64,000 nucleotides of DNA. Source: Halorhodospira abdelmalekii. GTDB taxonomy: Bacteria > Pseudomonadota > Gammaproteobacteria > Nitrococcales > Halorhodospiraceae. The translations under genes were made by a program, and so were the position numbers. The notes beneath the pieces were generated by a model. The model ran no database searches and had not been told where the DNA came from. It worked only from the letters and a program-made list of their open reading frames with translations. This document shows, in pieces, positions 30,655 through 41,554 of this stretch. The number at the start of each line of letters is the position of its first letter. The first letter of the stretch is position 1. Location: assembly GCF_016583625.1 (NCBI RefSeq), contig NZ_NRRN01000003.1, forward strand, positions 37,710 through 101,709. Reading direction: 5' to 3'.

Positions 30655-31911
30655 ATGACTGACCGATATCCACAACAACCGAAAAGGACGGACGCCGCCC
30701 CCACCCCTGCGGCGCCCACCGCGTCGGACGGTCCGCGCGTCGTTGTCGGCCTCTCCGGTGGCGTCGACTCAGCCGTCGCTGCGCTGTGGCTGCTGCGCGC
30801 CGGCTACCGGGTCGAGGGGCTCTTCATGAAAAACTGGGAGGATGACGACACCCTCCTCCACTGCGCTGCCGCGGAAGACTTCGCCGCGGCCGCAGCCGTT
30901 GCCGAACAACTCGGCATCAAACTGCATCGGGTCAACTTCGCCGCCGCCTATCGCGAACGCGTCTTCGCCGCCGCTTTAGATGAGCTGCGCGCCGGACGCA
31001 CGCCCAACCCCGATATTCTCTGCAACCGTTACATCAAGTTCGATCTTTTCTTGCGCCATGCCCGCGAGCAACTCGGTGCCGAGTGGGTGGCAACCGGCCA
31101 CTACGCCCGTCTGCGCCGCGACCCCGACACCCCCGACGGCGAACCACCGCAGCTGCTGCGCGGCCTCGATCCTGAAAAGGATCAAAGCTACTTTCTCGCT
31201 GCGATCGAGCCAGAGGCCTTACGCCACGTCCTCTTTCCGCTCGGCGAGCACACCAAAGAGACCATCCGCGACACCGCTCGCGCCGCCGGCCTAAGCAACG
31301 CCGAGCGCCCCGATAGCACCGGCATTTGCTTTATCGGCGAGCGCGACTTCGCTACCTTTATGCAGCGCTACATCGCACCAACCCCCGGCCCGATCCTCAC
31401 CCCGGAGGGCGAATCGATCGGTGAGCACCAAGGGTTGGCCTTTTACACGCTCGGACAGCGCCGCGGCTTAAGAATCGGCGGTCGCTCAGGACAAGCAGCT
31501 GGTCCGTGGTACGTAGCGGCGAAAGATGCGAGCCGCAACGCCTTGATCGTCGTCCCAGGGGATGATCATCCGTGGCTCTTTAGCCGTGCGGTGATCAGCG
31601 CCCCGGTGCACTGGCTCGCCCCGCCGCCACCGGAGGGCAGTCTGCTTGAGGCACAGGTGCGCTATCGCCAACGCCCACAGCGTGGCCGCCTCTTCTACCA
31701 CCCCGACGGCGGTGTCACCTTCCACTTTGAGCAGCCGCAACGGGCCGCCACACCGGGGCAGCAACTGGTACTCTACGCTGGCGCGCGCTGTCTCGGCAGC
31801 GCCCCGATTCAACAGACCCAGCCGAGCGAGGCAGCGGCGACCGAACAGCCGCTGCCCGGCGCAAACAGTTCGTCCCTTTCTTCTATTTCAGAACACTCGG
31901 AGGCCGTGTGA
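30655..31911 (+). CDS. mnmA: tRNA-specific 2-thiouridylase MnmA
   Basis: Thiolates U34 of tRNA-Lys, -Glu and -Gln, taking sulfur through the Tus/IscS relay. It has PP-loop [10 protein letters not shown], the catalytic pair in TPNPDILCN and [12 protein letters not shown], the tRNA-binding [12 protein letters not shown], and the C-terminal beta-barrel. It is 418 aa. The N-terminal extension of about 25 residues and the final 35 residues are low in complexity and longer than in E. coli. ATG at 30655 is used; no Shine-Dalgarno is visible. The stop overlaps hflD as GTGA. Confidence 0.96.
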   Translation: MTDRYPQQPKRTDAAPTPAAPTASDGPRVVVGLSGGVDSAVAALWLLRAGYRVEGLFMKNWEDDDTLLHCAAAEDFAAAAAVAEQLGIKLHRVNFAAAYRERVFAAALDELRAGRTPNPDILCNRYIKFDLFLRHAREQLGAEWVATGHYARLRRDPDTPDGEPPQLLRGLDPEKDQSYFLAAIEPEALRHVLFPLGEHTKETIRDTARAAGLSNAERPDSTGICFIGERDFATFMQRYIAPTPGPILTPEGESIGEHQGLAFYTLGQRRGLRIGGRSGQAAGPWYVAAKDASRNALIVVPGDDHPWLFSRAVISAPVHWLAPPPPEGSLLEAQVRYRQRPQRGRLFYHPDGGVTFHFEQPQRAATPGQQLVLYAGARCLGSAPIQQTQPSEAAATEQPLPGANSSSLSSISEHSEAV

Positions 31912-32543
31912 GCGAGTCCCAAGACTGTCAGCAGGCCTTGACCCTGGCTGTCATCCTCCAAGCCGTACAGTGCGTCAAAGACGTCGCCCACCACGGGCAG
32001 GCGGAGTCGGCGCGCTACCGCCCCTTGATCAGCGGACTCCTTGAGGAGTACCAGGGCAGCGCCGCGGCCCTCTATGGGCCGGAAAACCTCGCCCCGGGTC
32101 TGCGCCGCGTCGTCGGTCAGCTTGAGAACTTGCGCGAGGCCGAAACCACCCGTTACGCCGCCAATATCCTCCACTTGGAGCAGCGGTTGATGAAACGCCC
32201 CGAAGTCCTCGGGCGCATCACCGAGGGGCTGGCGCAAGCTCGGCAGAAGGCCGAATACTTCGGCGACATCCAGCATATCAACATCATCCACCACCTCGGC
32301 GAACTTTACGCTCAGACCATCAGCGAGATGGGGCCGCGCCTGCTCGTCCAAGGGGAGCAGAAACACTTAGAGAACGCCGATAACGCCGCCCTGATCCGCA
32401 CCTTGTTGTTGTGCGCGATTCGCGCCGCAAGCCTCTGGCGGCAAAACGGCGGCGGCCGCCTCGCTCTAATCCTACGGCGCCGACGCATCACCAGGGCGTG
32501 CCGTGAACTGCTCGACGCTTTACCGGAGGAGGCGCTGACCTAA
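31908..32543 (+). CDS. hflD: High frequency lysogenization protein HflD homolog
   Basis: A 211-residue all-helical protein matching HflD/YcfC. In E. coli it is a peripheral inner-membrane protein that sequesters lambda CII; the native role is unclear. Family blocks seen are CVKDVAHHG, LLEEYQG, AANILHLEQRL and RAASLWRQNGGGRLALI. GTG at 31908 overlaps the mnmA stop by 4 nt, so translation is probably coupled. The mnmA-hflD pair is conserved in gammaproteobacteria. Confidence 0.93.
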   Translation: MSESQDCQQALTLAVILQAVQCVKDVAHHGQAESARYRPLISGLLEEYQGSAAALYGPENLAPGLRRVVGQLENLREAETTRYAANILHLEQRLMKRPEVLGRITEGLAQARQKAEYFGDIQHINIIHHLGELYAQTISEMGPRLLVQGEQKHLENADNAALIRTLLLCAIRAASLWRQNGGGRLALILRRRRITRACRELLDALPEEALT

Positions 32544-32707
32544 ACCACTAGAGGCGCCTAGAGGCGCCGCTCTCTTAAGCCGAGAGGCAGCAACAGACAG
32601 CTACCGACGACGCGCCGACGGCAACAGCGCCGGTGCCACCTGCCGCGATCAGCCAACAAACTGCTAGAATCAGCTCCTTTTATCATCCACCAGACCTCGG
32701 AGGGACT

Positions 32708-35443
<2,736 letters not shown>

Positions 35444-35531
35444 AAGGCAGAAGGTGCGCGCTGGCAGGGAGGCCGGCGCCCACCGCACCGCCACTGGGCA
35501 ACTGGCCGCTGCGCGCGGCCGCCCCACACGG

Positions 35532-35568
35532 AAACGCCCCGGCCACTCACTGCGACCGGGGCGTTTTC
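35532..35568 (+). terminator. Intrinsic terminator of acnA
   Basis: CGCCCCGG (35535-35542) pairs perfectly with CCGGGGCG (35556-35563), followed by TTTTCTT. Confidence 0.88.
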
Positions 35569-35624
35569 TTCATGCGCAACCCGTAAAACGGGCCGCACGG
35601 GGCAAATGAGCGCTCCGCAGACCG

Positions 35625-35663
35625 AAAAAAAGCCGACGGGACTGAAGAGACTGTCCCGCCGGC
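35625..35663 (-). terminator. Intrinsic terminator of the antenna pair
   Basis: On the minus strand, an 11-bp stem (plus 35632-35642 with 35653-35663, one mismatch) is followed by seven T (plus A-run 35625-35631). It lies 120 nt past the alpha stop, so the antenna transcript ends here and no pufLM genes follow. Confidence 0.85.
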
Positions 35664-35783
35664 CTTGCCGGTATGCCGCCTCACGCAACATCCCTCCCTG
35701 GCTCGCTTAGCCTAGAGAGGGACCCCGCGTCCGACCCGTTGTACGCGCAACGCGCTAACAACGAATCTTAGACTCAACGAGTC

Positions 35784-35981
35784 TTAGACTGTGCGCGGCG
35801 ACAGCGCCGTGCTGTCCTCAATCACCTCACTGTAATACTCTGCAGCCGGCGCGCCCTGCAGCCAGTTGAACCGCTCCGTGTGCATAAGAATCACATGGAT
35901 CGTCAACGAGATGATGATGAGCCACAGCGCCGTCGCGATTAGGATGCGGCGGGGATCAAATACCTTCCAAATTCTCCACAT
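35784..35981 (-). CDS. pufA: Light-harvesting (LH1-type) antenna alpha polypeptide
   Basis: A 65-residue single-TM bacteriochlorophyll-binding protein. It begins MWRIWKVFDPRR, the LH1-alpha signature, followed by a TM helix with the bacteriochlorophyll-ligating His in LTIHVILMHTERFNWL. This is unlike LH2 (puc) alpha chains. GGAGAG precedes the ATG. It follows the beta gene by 14 nt. No reaction-centre genes are linked, so it is an antenna pair separate from any main puf operon; whether it builds LH1, LH2 or a mixed ring cannot be told. Confidence 0.93.
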   Translation of the reverse strand: MWRIWKVFDPRRILIATALWLIIISLTIHVILMHTERFNWLQGAPAAEYYSEVIEDSTALSPRTV

Positions 35982-35995
35982 AGCTCACTCTCTCC

Positions 35996-36313
35996 TCATC
36001 CAGCAAAGGGCGCGATGGTATTGACTACCGTAGCCAGTTGGGCAGCCACCTGGTTGAGCCCTTCGGTCAGGGAATTCCAAGAGGTCGTCGGCAGGAAGTC
36101 GCTATAGAAGGAGTCCGTCCGGACCTCTTCCGGTGCAAAATCCTCCAGACGATAGCCTTGCTCCGGTGGCCAAAACGGCCGCCACGCCCAAACCAGAAGG
36201 TGCGCCACAAAGGCTACCGCGATATAGAGGAAGAAGCTCTGCACAGCAGCGTTGTGAAACTCCTGAGCCTCTTCGTCCGTAAAGTCTCTGAGTGGCCTTA
36301 TATCATTAGCCAT
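35996..36313 (-). CDS. pufB: Light-harvesting (LH1-type) antenna beta polypeptide with long C-terminal extension
   Basis: The N-terminal half is a standard LH1 beta chain: LRDFTDEEAQEFHNAAVQSFFLY, then VAHLLVWAWRPFWP with the ligating His and the Trp-Arg-Pro end. Beta chains normally stop about there, at 45-70 aa. This one is 105 aa, adding about 55 residues: an acidic segment with Tyr/Phe, then a helical hydrophobic tail (NQVAAQLATVVNTIAPF). The stop codon is clean and the alpha gene follows, so it is not a frameshift. GGAGGA lies upstream of ATG 36313. The tail would be periplasmic given beta-chain topology. Confidence 0.92.
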   Translation of the reverse strand: MANDIRPLRDFTDEEAQEFHNAAVQSFFLYIAVAFVAHLLVWAWRPFWPPEQGYRLEDFAPEEVRTDSFYSDFLPTTSWNSLTEGLNQVAAQLATVVNTIAPFAG

Positions 36314-36848
36314 AAGTTTTCGTCCTCCGTTCAGCGTTTCAGCCAGCGCCCGCGCACTACCCCTGCGCGGTAAGGGATTCCCCCACGCTTACGTGGGACT
36401 GCCTTAGTCGGACCAAGCCCGGTCCCCAGCACCGAGCCCGAAGCATTCGCTGCGCCCACCTCCAGGACCTCGCCACTCTCTGGGTCCGTCCATCACCAAC
36501 ATGGTCCACGAGCACAGCTTCCATACCTTCCGATGCAAGAGCACGATAACGCAAAACAGGGACGAGGTGTGGTGGCGTATAACCGCATCCCCCACCCCGT
36601 CCAGCGCGCGCTACCGCCGCCCGCCTTCCCCGTCCAAGCATCGTGGGGCCGCCTTAAGTCTATCGAACTCGTGCCGACAATACTGGATGTAGCGTCATAA
36701 TGCACCCCTTCGGCGGCCCGCTAACCAGCTGGTGCGGCGAGTCGCCACCTGGCCAACCGAGGCGACCCCGGGTGAGTCCAAGTGAACCCGGGCTGTCCAG
36801 CCGAGGCAGCACGGGATAAGAAGGAAGGGGCGGTAAGGGGATGGACGA
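36314..36848. other. 535-bp intergenic region upstream of the antenna pair
   Basis: It should hold the antenna promoter(s). Visible structure: CCCACG/CGTGGG hairpin (36382-36397) and CCCGGGT/ACCCGGG (36767-36773, 36786-36792). I found no convincing TGT-N12-ACA (PpsR/CrtJ) site and no supported gene; short open frames have no ribosome site. Confidence 0.55.
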
Positions 36849-36872
36849 TTGAGCCGCGAGAGCCGAGCAGCC

Positions 36873-37937
36873 ATGGAACGACAACAACGGGTATCCGCTA
36901 AGCCAGTCAGTGTGCCGCGCTGCCGCGTGCGCAAGCATCGGCGCAGCGTCGCCGCGATCCTTGCCGGTGGAGTGTCGCTAGCGCTGCTGCCGCTTGCGCT
37001 TCTAGCCCTCCCCGTAGCTGCACTGGCTGGGCATCCCGACCTGGAGCGCCTCGTTCACCGGGCGACTCCGCACGAAGCTCGCTGGCACGCCTTCGAGGGG
37101 CGCTCTGGCTGCCATATGGTTCACGAGGTCCGCGGCGCCGGAACCGCCATAGTGACCTATCGCCACGACAACGCGCGGCGTTTTTTGAGCTTTTTCGCTC
37201 ATCAGCCACCTCGTCAACTCCGCGAGGGCGATCTCTATATCGGCGAACCGATATGGCGCGGCGATCGCCGGCACCACGTCGAACGACTGCGCGTCCACCC
37301 CGAACCACGCACCCTGCGCTTTAGCAGCCGCACCACCGATCAACTGCTCGACGCCCTACGCTCTGGCCTTGAGCCGCGGTTTCGCTACGCGGGTGGCTTT
37401 GGCAATCAGCAGATCGAGATCGCCCTAACCCCGGCCTCTTTTCAACACGCTCACCACCACTTTATCGACTGCATCGACCGCCATGAGCGCGTCGACGCTG
37501 GCACCGCAACCCGCGGCCTGGTCATCCCCGGGCGCACCGGTGAAGCGCTGGCCGACAGTGCTGCCGATGCCACCTGGGAAGGCGACCTGCCACGCTTACC
37601 GCGCGGCCCCCGCACTGAGGTCTTCTTTGCCACCGCCAGCGCCGACCTGACCCACGATGCCATCAACAGCATCCGCGGCTTCGTGCGCGACCTAGAAGAC
37701 AACCCGCACTGGGGCGTGGTCCTCTCGATCGGCTACGCCGACACCCGCGGCGCCCCCGAGGCCAACGAGGCGCTGGCCCGCCAGCGCGCCTCTCGGGTCC
37801 GCGACGAACTGATCCGCATGGGGATCCCACAAGGGCGCATCGAGGTCGAGGCGCGTCTTCTCGACCCCGAAAACCGGGAGGAGGACACACTGGAACTGGC
37901 CAAGAACCGCCGTGTCGAGCTGCGTACCGCGCTCTAG
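36873..37937 (+). CDS. OmpA-family protein with MotY-like N-terminal domain
   Basis: Exported protein of about 354 aa with a signal peptide (hydrophobic stretch VAAILAGGVSLALLPLALLALP). The N-terminal module resembles MotY of sodium-driven flagellar motors (GRSGCHMVHEVRGAGTA; GDLYIGEPIWRGDRRH). The C-terminus is an OmpA-type peptidoglycan-binding domain (FATASADLTHDAINSI; YADTRGAPEANEALARQRASRVRDELIRMGI; NRRVELR). MotY forms the T-ring around the stator. No flagellar genes are adjacent. An in-frame TTG at 36849 with AAGGGGA upstream is the alternative start. The 3' end overlaps the convergent uspA gene by 4 nt. Confidence 0.82.
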   Translation: MERQQRVSAKPVSVPRCRVRKHRRSVAAILAGGVSLALLPLALLALPVAALAGHPDLERLVHRATPHEARWHAFEGRSGCHMVHEVRGAGTAIVTYRHDNARRFLSFFAHQPPRQLREGDLYIGEPIWRGDRRHHVERLRVHPEPRTLRFSSRTTDQLLDALRSGLEPRFRYAGGFGNQQIEIALTPASFQHAHHHFIDCIDRHERVDAGTATRGLVIPGRTGEALADSAADATWEGDLPRLPRGPRTEVFFATASADLTHDAINSIRGFVRDLEDNPHWGVVLSIGYADTRGAPEANEALARQRASRVRDELIRMGIPQGRIEVEARLLDPENREEDTLELAKNRRVELRTAL

Positions 37938-38854
37938 GAGGCGGCGGCCACCCCGCGCTCCAGGGCGACATCGCACTCGGCCTGCTGGAGCACGCGACGC
38001 GCCACACTACCGACAACGGCCCCATACCAGTGCGATAGGCCTCGTGTACCCAAGACGATCAGATCGGCGCTACGCTCCAGCGAGGTTGCTACAATCTCGG
38101 CCGGCGGATAGCCGGAGCGTACATGCTGGGCGCTGATCCGCTCAGCCAGCTGCGGCGCCGCCACCTCCAAGCGTGCCAACCACCGTTCAAGCGCCTGCTG
38201 ACTCTCTCGGCCACCCAATTCGACGACTTCGCGCAACCGACTGCCGGCGGAACTGGCGCTGTAAAGGCGCTCGAACGGCATCGAGTCAAAGACGTGAACC
38301 ACCTCGAGATCGGCGTTAGGCGCCAGCTGCACAGCGTGCTCAAGAGCGTGCTGGGCGCGATCGGAGAAATCGAGCGGCACCAACACCCGCTGATACGGCT
38401 CAACCTGTGACGACTTCACCACCAATACGGTCTGTTCAAGGGCGTGAACGAGGTTTTCAGCCGTCGTCCCAAGCAGAAAATCACGCATACCGTGGTGACC
38501 ATGGGCTCCAATAACGACCAAATCGGCCCCCCAAGCTTGCGCTTCGGCAGCGATCTCCGGGTGCCCCCGTCCGACAGTACAAAAGACCGAGTAATCGGCC
38601 AGCGAACGACCGGCAAGGGCGTGCTCAATACGCGCCGCCACACTCTCCTGGGTGTTTTCGATGAGCTCAGTGGCGATCTGCTCAACCCCGGGACCATCCC
38701 GAAAGAGGCGCTGCAACTGCACCTCTTCTAGATCGGCTTCGATAATGTGCACGGCACGCAGCTCGGACTGCTGTGCCTGCGCAAGCACGACCGCTCGTTG
38801 CGTAGCACGATCGGCGCGCACCGAAAGATCGGTGGCCAACAGAATCTTATCCAT
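37934..38854 (-). CDS. Universal stress protein, tandem UspA domains
   Basis: Two UspA domains in 306 aa. Domain 1 is MDKILLATDLS...VVIGAHGHHGMRDFLLGTTAENLV; domain 2 is RVLVPLDFS...LIVLGTRGLSHWYGAVVGSVARRVL. Both keep the G-x2-G-x9-G-S/T nucleotide-binding pattern in some form, so ATP binding is likely for at least one. UspE-like layout. ATG at 38854 is chosen at the true domain start; the frame extends 27 codons upstream without family similarity. Confidence 0.92.
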   Translation of the reverse strand: MDKILLATDLSVRADRATQRAVVLAQAQQSELRAVHIIEADLEEVQLQRLFRDGPGVEQIATELIENTQESVAARIEHALAGRSLADYSVFCTVGRGHPEIAAEAQAWGADLVVIGAHGHHGMRDFLLGTTAENLVHALEQTVLVVKSSQVEPYQRVLVPLDFSDRAQHALEHAVQLAPNADLEVVHVFDSMPFERLYSASSAGSRLREVVELGGRESQQALERWLARLEVAAPQLAERISAQHVRSGYPPAEIVATSLERSADLIVLGTRGLSHWYGAVVGSVARRVLQQAECDVALERGVAAAS

Positions 38855-38947
38855 AGCGAGGAGTCCATAGCAGGTCTGCTGCAGCGAGGCGCGCGCGCTC
38901 CGAGACATCCGACCAACCCAAGAGCGAGCGTCCACCCCAAAGAGAGA

Positions 38948-38976
38948 CGGGCCCGCTCATAGCGCGAGCCCGCCCG
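38948..38976 (-). terminator. Stem-loop between DsrE-like gene and uspA
   Basis: CGGGC-cc-GCTC (38948-38958) with GAGC-cc-GCCCG (38966-38976), with a symmetric internal loop. It is 37 nt past the DsrE-like stop. There is no T-run, so termination is tentative. Confidence 0.45.
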
Positions 38977-39012
38977 CCCAACCACCTAGCCGTGCGCTTT
39001 CACCAGGCGGCT

Positions 39013-39471
39013 TCAGTGGCTAAAGAACCGCACTCGGGGGTCGGCCATGTACTCACCGATCTCATCCGGGGTCGCAACTCCAACTCCTTCAACCAGATTC
39101 TCTTCGGTGTGTCGAGTATTGGGCAGGAAGACGCCGCAGACCTGCACCGTCACCTCGTGCTCCTCGATCAACGTCTTCATCATCTGCTGTGGATTGGCCC
39201 CCGCCGGCTCCAACGTCGCACCGCGGTAGCGCCCAACGGCAAGCTTAGTGCCATCACCGCAGAGCAGCACCCGGACCTCTTGGCCACGCTTGACCGCCTG
39301 TGTAGCTAGGATCATGGCCATGCCCTGAGTGTGATTGTGATCCGAGGTCACTGTGATCAAAAGCTTGCTCGGCTCCGCAGCGGCCTCCGTGCCGTGCTCA
39401 TCGGCCTGTGCTGCCGTCATGGCAAAGAGGGCCAACCCGAGAACCACCCCTAAGCGTTTTATCATGCTCAT
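39013..39471 (-). CDS. Periplasmic DsrE/DsrF-like family protein
   Basis: A 152-residue exported protein with a signal peptide ending AAQA-DEHG. The mature part follows the DsrE fold: LLITVTSDHNHTQGMAMILA, GQEVRVLLCGDGTKLAV, and MMKTLIEEHEVTVQVCGVFLPNT. Two Cys (in LLCGDG and VQVCGVF) sit where DsrE-like proteins keep reactive thiols. DsrEFH in purple sulfur bacteria relays sulfur to DsrC, but that complex is cytoplasmic; a periplasmic single-domain version has an unknown role. ATG at 39471 has AAGGAGG 5 nt upstream. Confidence 0.8.
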   Translation of the reverse strand: MSMIKRLGVVLGLALFAMTAAQADEHGTEAAAEPSKLLITVTSDHNHTQGMAMILATQAVKRGQEVRVLLCGDGTKLAVGRYRGATLEPAGANPQQMMKTLIEEHEVTVQVCGVFLPNTRHTEENLVEGVGVATPDEIGEYMADPRVRFFSH

Positions 39472-39624
39472 TGAATCCTCCTTCTCAGACAACCTATTCT
39501 ATTTTTTTATGTCAGCGGCATTTCGCCGACACGTTCTTATTTCGACGACACGCTCACTGCAACAACGCGCCTTGCGATCGATCTCACCACACCAGGCCGG
39601 GCCAGGGCCAGGCCGTGCCGCCGC

Positions 39625-40164
39625 TCAGTGTTTGACTGGGCGCTTGCTCAATTTGCGCTGCAGCGTCCGCCGGTGGATCCCAAGTGCGCGCGCTGCCGCC
39701 GAGATATTGCCGTCGTGCTCGTTCAGGACGCGCTGAATCTGCTCCCACTCCAGACGGCGCAGCGACATCGGCCGCTGCGGCGGCTTGTCCGGCTCGGTCG
39801 TCGCCTTGCCCTCTAGCGTTGCGAGCACGGTATCGGCATCAGTCGGTTTCGGCAAGTAGTTGAAGGCACCCAGTTTGATCGCTTCGACGGCGGTCGGAAT
39901 GCTCGCATAGCCAGTCAGCACAAGGATGCGGGACTGCTGCGGCAGGGCCTCCTTGAGCGGCTCGACCAACGTCAACCCAGAGTAATCGCCCAACTTAAGA
40001 TCAAGCACCACGTACTGCGGCTGCATACTTCGCGCCTTCTGGATCGCGCTCTCTGGCTCCTCCGCCGTCTCAATCTGACACCCGCGGCGCGACAGCGACC
40101 GCCCAAGCACCGCAGAAAAGGTTGTATCGTCGTCAATGATGAGGATCGATGGGCCGTTCAGCAT
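39625..40164 (-). CDS. regA: Photosynthetic/redox response regulator RegA (PrrA/ActR)
   Basis: A 179-aa response regulator with receiver (IIDDD at 9-13, phospho-acceptor D55 in VVLDLKLGD, Lys in YLPKPTDAD) and a Fis-type helix-turn-helix (GNISAAARALGIHRRTLQRKL). This short receiver-plus-Fis form is diagnostic of RegA/PrrA/ActR, which activates photosynthesis, carbon and nitrogen fixation genes under low oxygen. The ATG overlaps the regB stop (ATGCTGA), giving translational coupling. Confidence 0.95.
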   Translation of the reverse strand: MLNGPSILIIDDDTTFSAVLGRSLSRRGCQIETAEEPESAIQKARSMQPQYVVLDLKLGDYSGLTLVEPLKEALPQQSRILVLTGYASIPTAVEAIKLGAFNYLPKPTDADTVLATLEGKATTEPDKPPQRPMSLRRLEWEQIQRVLNEHDGNISAAARALGIHRRTLQRKLSKRPVKH

Positions 40165-41528
40165 GGTCTGCCTCCTTCTACTGCCATCTCGCCGTACTCA
40201 TCATCCGAAGTGTAGACACCGCCAGAGCGGAGTCGATCAAGGGGCAGTTCGATATGGGTCCGTGCCCCACTGCTGCGCGGAGAGTCCATCAGCGTCACTC
40301 GCCCCCCGAAGCGGTCGACCGTCGCGTTCGCTAAGACCAGCCCGATCCCCATGCCCGATGGCTTGGTGGTCTGAATGACTCGCCCGGCACAGCGAACCCG
40401 ATCGGAGTCCAGCCCCGTACCCTGATCGTCGATGGTCAGCACCAGTGTCTGGCCATCGCTGCGCACCGAAACCTCAACGCCAGTGTGCCGATTCTCGACC
40501 GAGGCCTCCGCGGCGTTGTTGAGCAGATTCAACAGCGCGTGCATCAGCGTCGGATCTTGGCGCAACTCGACATCGACAAACGGCTCTTCATACTGAATAC
40601 GCGGCTCAATCTTCGGATGCATCAAACGCCATGTATCGAGAATGCGCGCAATATAGTCGTACAAGTCGACTGCACGCCCTCCCTGCTCTTTGCTTCCCGC
40701 TTCGATATTGCGCAGGTCCGCCTTAAGATCCTCCATAGTCTCCTTACAGACCGCGAGCTGCGAACGCAATAGTTCCAACTCCTGCTGCAGCTCTTCGTCG
40801 TCCTGCCGCTCGCGGCGCAACTCATCAACCACCATCGCCATCGTCGACAGGGGGGTGCCGAGCTGGTGTGCCGCCCCGGCAGCTGCCGTGCCCCAGGCAA
40901 CGATCTGCTCGTTGCGCAGCGTCTGCTCGCGCGCGCGCGACAGGCGCAAATCCTGTCGGCGCAGCATCGAGGCCATAAACCGGACAAAGACGGTGATCAT
41001 CCACGCCGCAATGACGAAATTAACCCACATACCAATCAGGTGCAGATTAAAGTCACCACCCAGCACGGGATGCGGCTCCTCCATCGGCAGGAAGAGCCCA
41101 AGCAGCATCCCGTAGAGCAGCACGCAGAGGACGGTAATGATGGTCGCCTGGCGTGTCGGCATCGCCACCGTCGCCAAAGCAACCGGCACCAAGTAGAGCG
41201 AGACGAAAGGATTCGACGGCCCCCCCGCCAACCCCAACAGGGCGGTCAAGGCAGCCACATCGATGAGCAGGTGAAAGAGCACCTCGTAGTGGGTAATCTG
41301 CTCGGGAGCGCTGCGCAAACGGATAAAGACGACGCCGTTCCAAGCCGCCAGCCCAGCAACAATCAGCAACATCGGCCCCAGGGGCAAGCTAAGACCGAGT
41401 ACAAAGTGGACAAAGAGAATCGTGATCAGCTTACCGGTGATCGCCGAGACACGCATCCACGCCAAGATCCGCGCAGCACGCGCCGGCTCGAAACGCAACA
41501 TACCCTCTGCCGTTGTAGAACCCGCCAT
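40158..41528 (-). CDS. regB: Redox sensor histidine kinase RegB (PrrB/ActS)
   Basis: Membrane kinase of 456 aa with six predicted helices (about 30-190). The quinone-sensing heptapeptide is GGPSNPF (102-108, family GGxxNPF). H221 lies in the H-box GAAHQLGTPLST, and the redox Cys261 in AVCKETMEDL is 40 residues later, the same spacing as H225 and C265 reported for Rhodobacter RegB. HATPase blocks are LLNNAAEAS, DDQGTGL and GMGIGL. ATG at 41528 is preferred, with GTG at 41534 possible. It lies 26 nt downstream of the SqrR-like gene. Confidence 0.95.
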   Translation of the reverse strand: MAGSTTAEGMLRFEPARAARILAWMRVSAITGKLITILFVHFVLGLSLPLGPMLLIVAGLAAWNGVVFIRLRSAPEQITHYEVLFHLLIDVAALTALLGLAGGPSNPFVSLYLVPVALATVAMPTRQATIITVLCVLLYGMLLGLFLPMEEPHPVLGGDFNLHLIGMWVNFVIAAWMITVFVRFMASMLRRQDLRLSRAREQTLRNEQIVAWGTAAAGAAHQLGTPLSTMAMVVDELRRERQDDEELQQELELLRSQLAVCKETMEDLKADLRNIEAGSKEQGGRAVDLYDYIARILDTWRLMHPKIEPRIQYEEPFVDVELRQDPTLMHALLNLLNNAAEASVENRHTGVEVSVRSDGQTLVLTIDDQGTGLDSDRVRCAGRVIQTTKPSGMGIGLVLANATVDRFGGRVTLMDSPRSSGARTHIELPLDRLRSGGVYTSDDEYGEMAVEGGRPC

Positions 41529-41554
41529 GTTCACCGCGCCATCCGTCGCACCGC

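Larger units (their letters stand above)
35444..35783. other. Intergenic region holding two terminators and a direct repeat
   Basis: 340 bp between the convergent acnA and antenna genes. It holds the two terminators annotated separately. Near 35766-35790 TCTTAGACT is repeated, and AGACT/AGTCT (35770-35774, 35780-35784) can form a small hairpin touching the antenna alpha stop codon. No gene is supported. Confidence 0.7.

Noticed and set aside
36371..36402. Hairpin with CCCACG/CGTGGG flanked by a C-run and GGGA, resembling a type I-E CRISPR repeat
   Set aside because: Only one copy exists; there are no further repeats, spacers or cas genes nearby.
36501..36692. Short plus-strand frame upstream of the antenna genes
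   Set aside because: No ribosome site, no family resemblance; the interval is better explained as promoter region.
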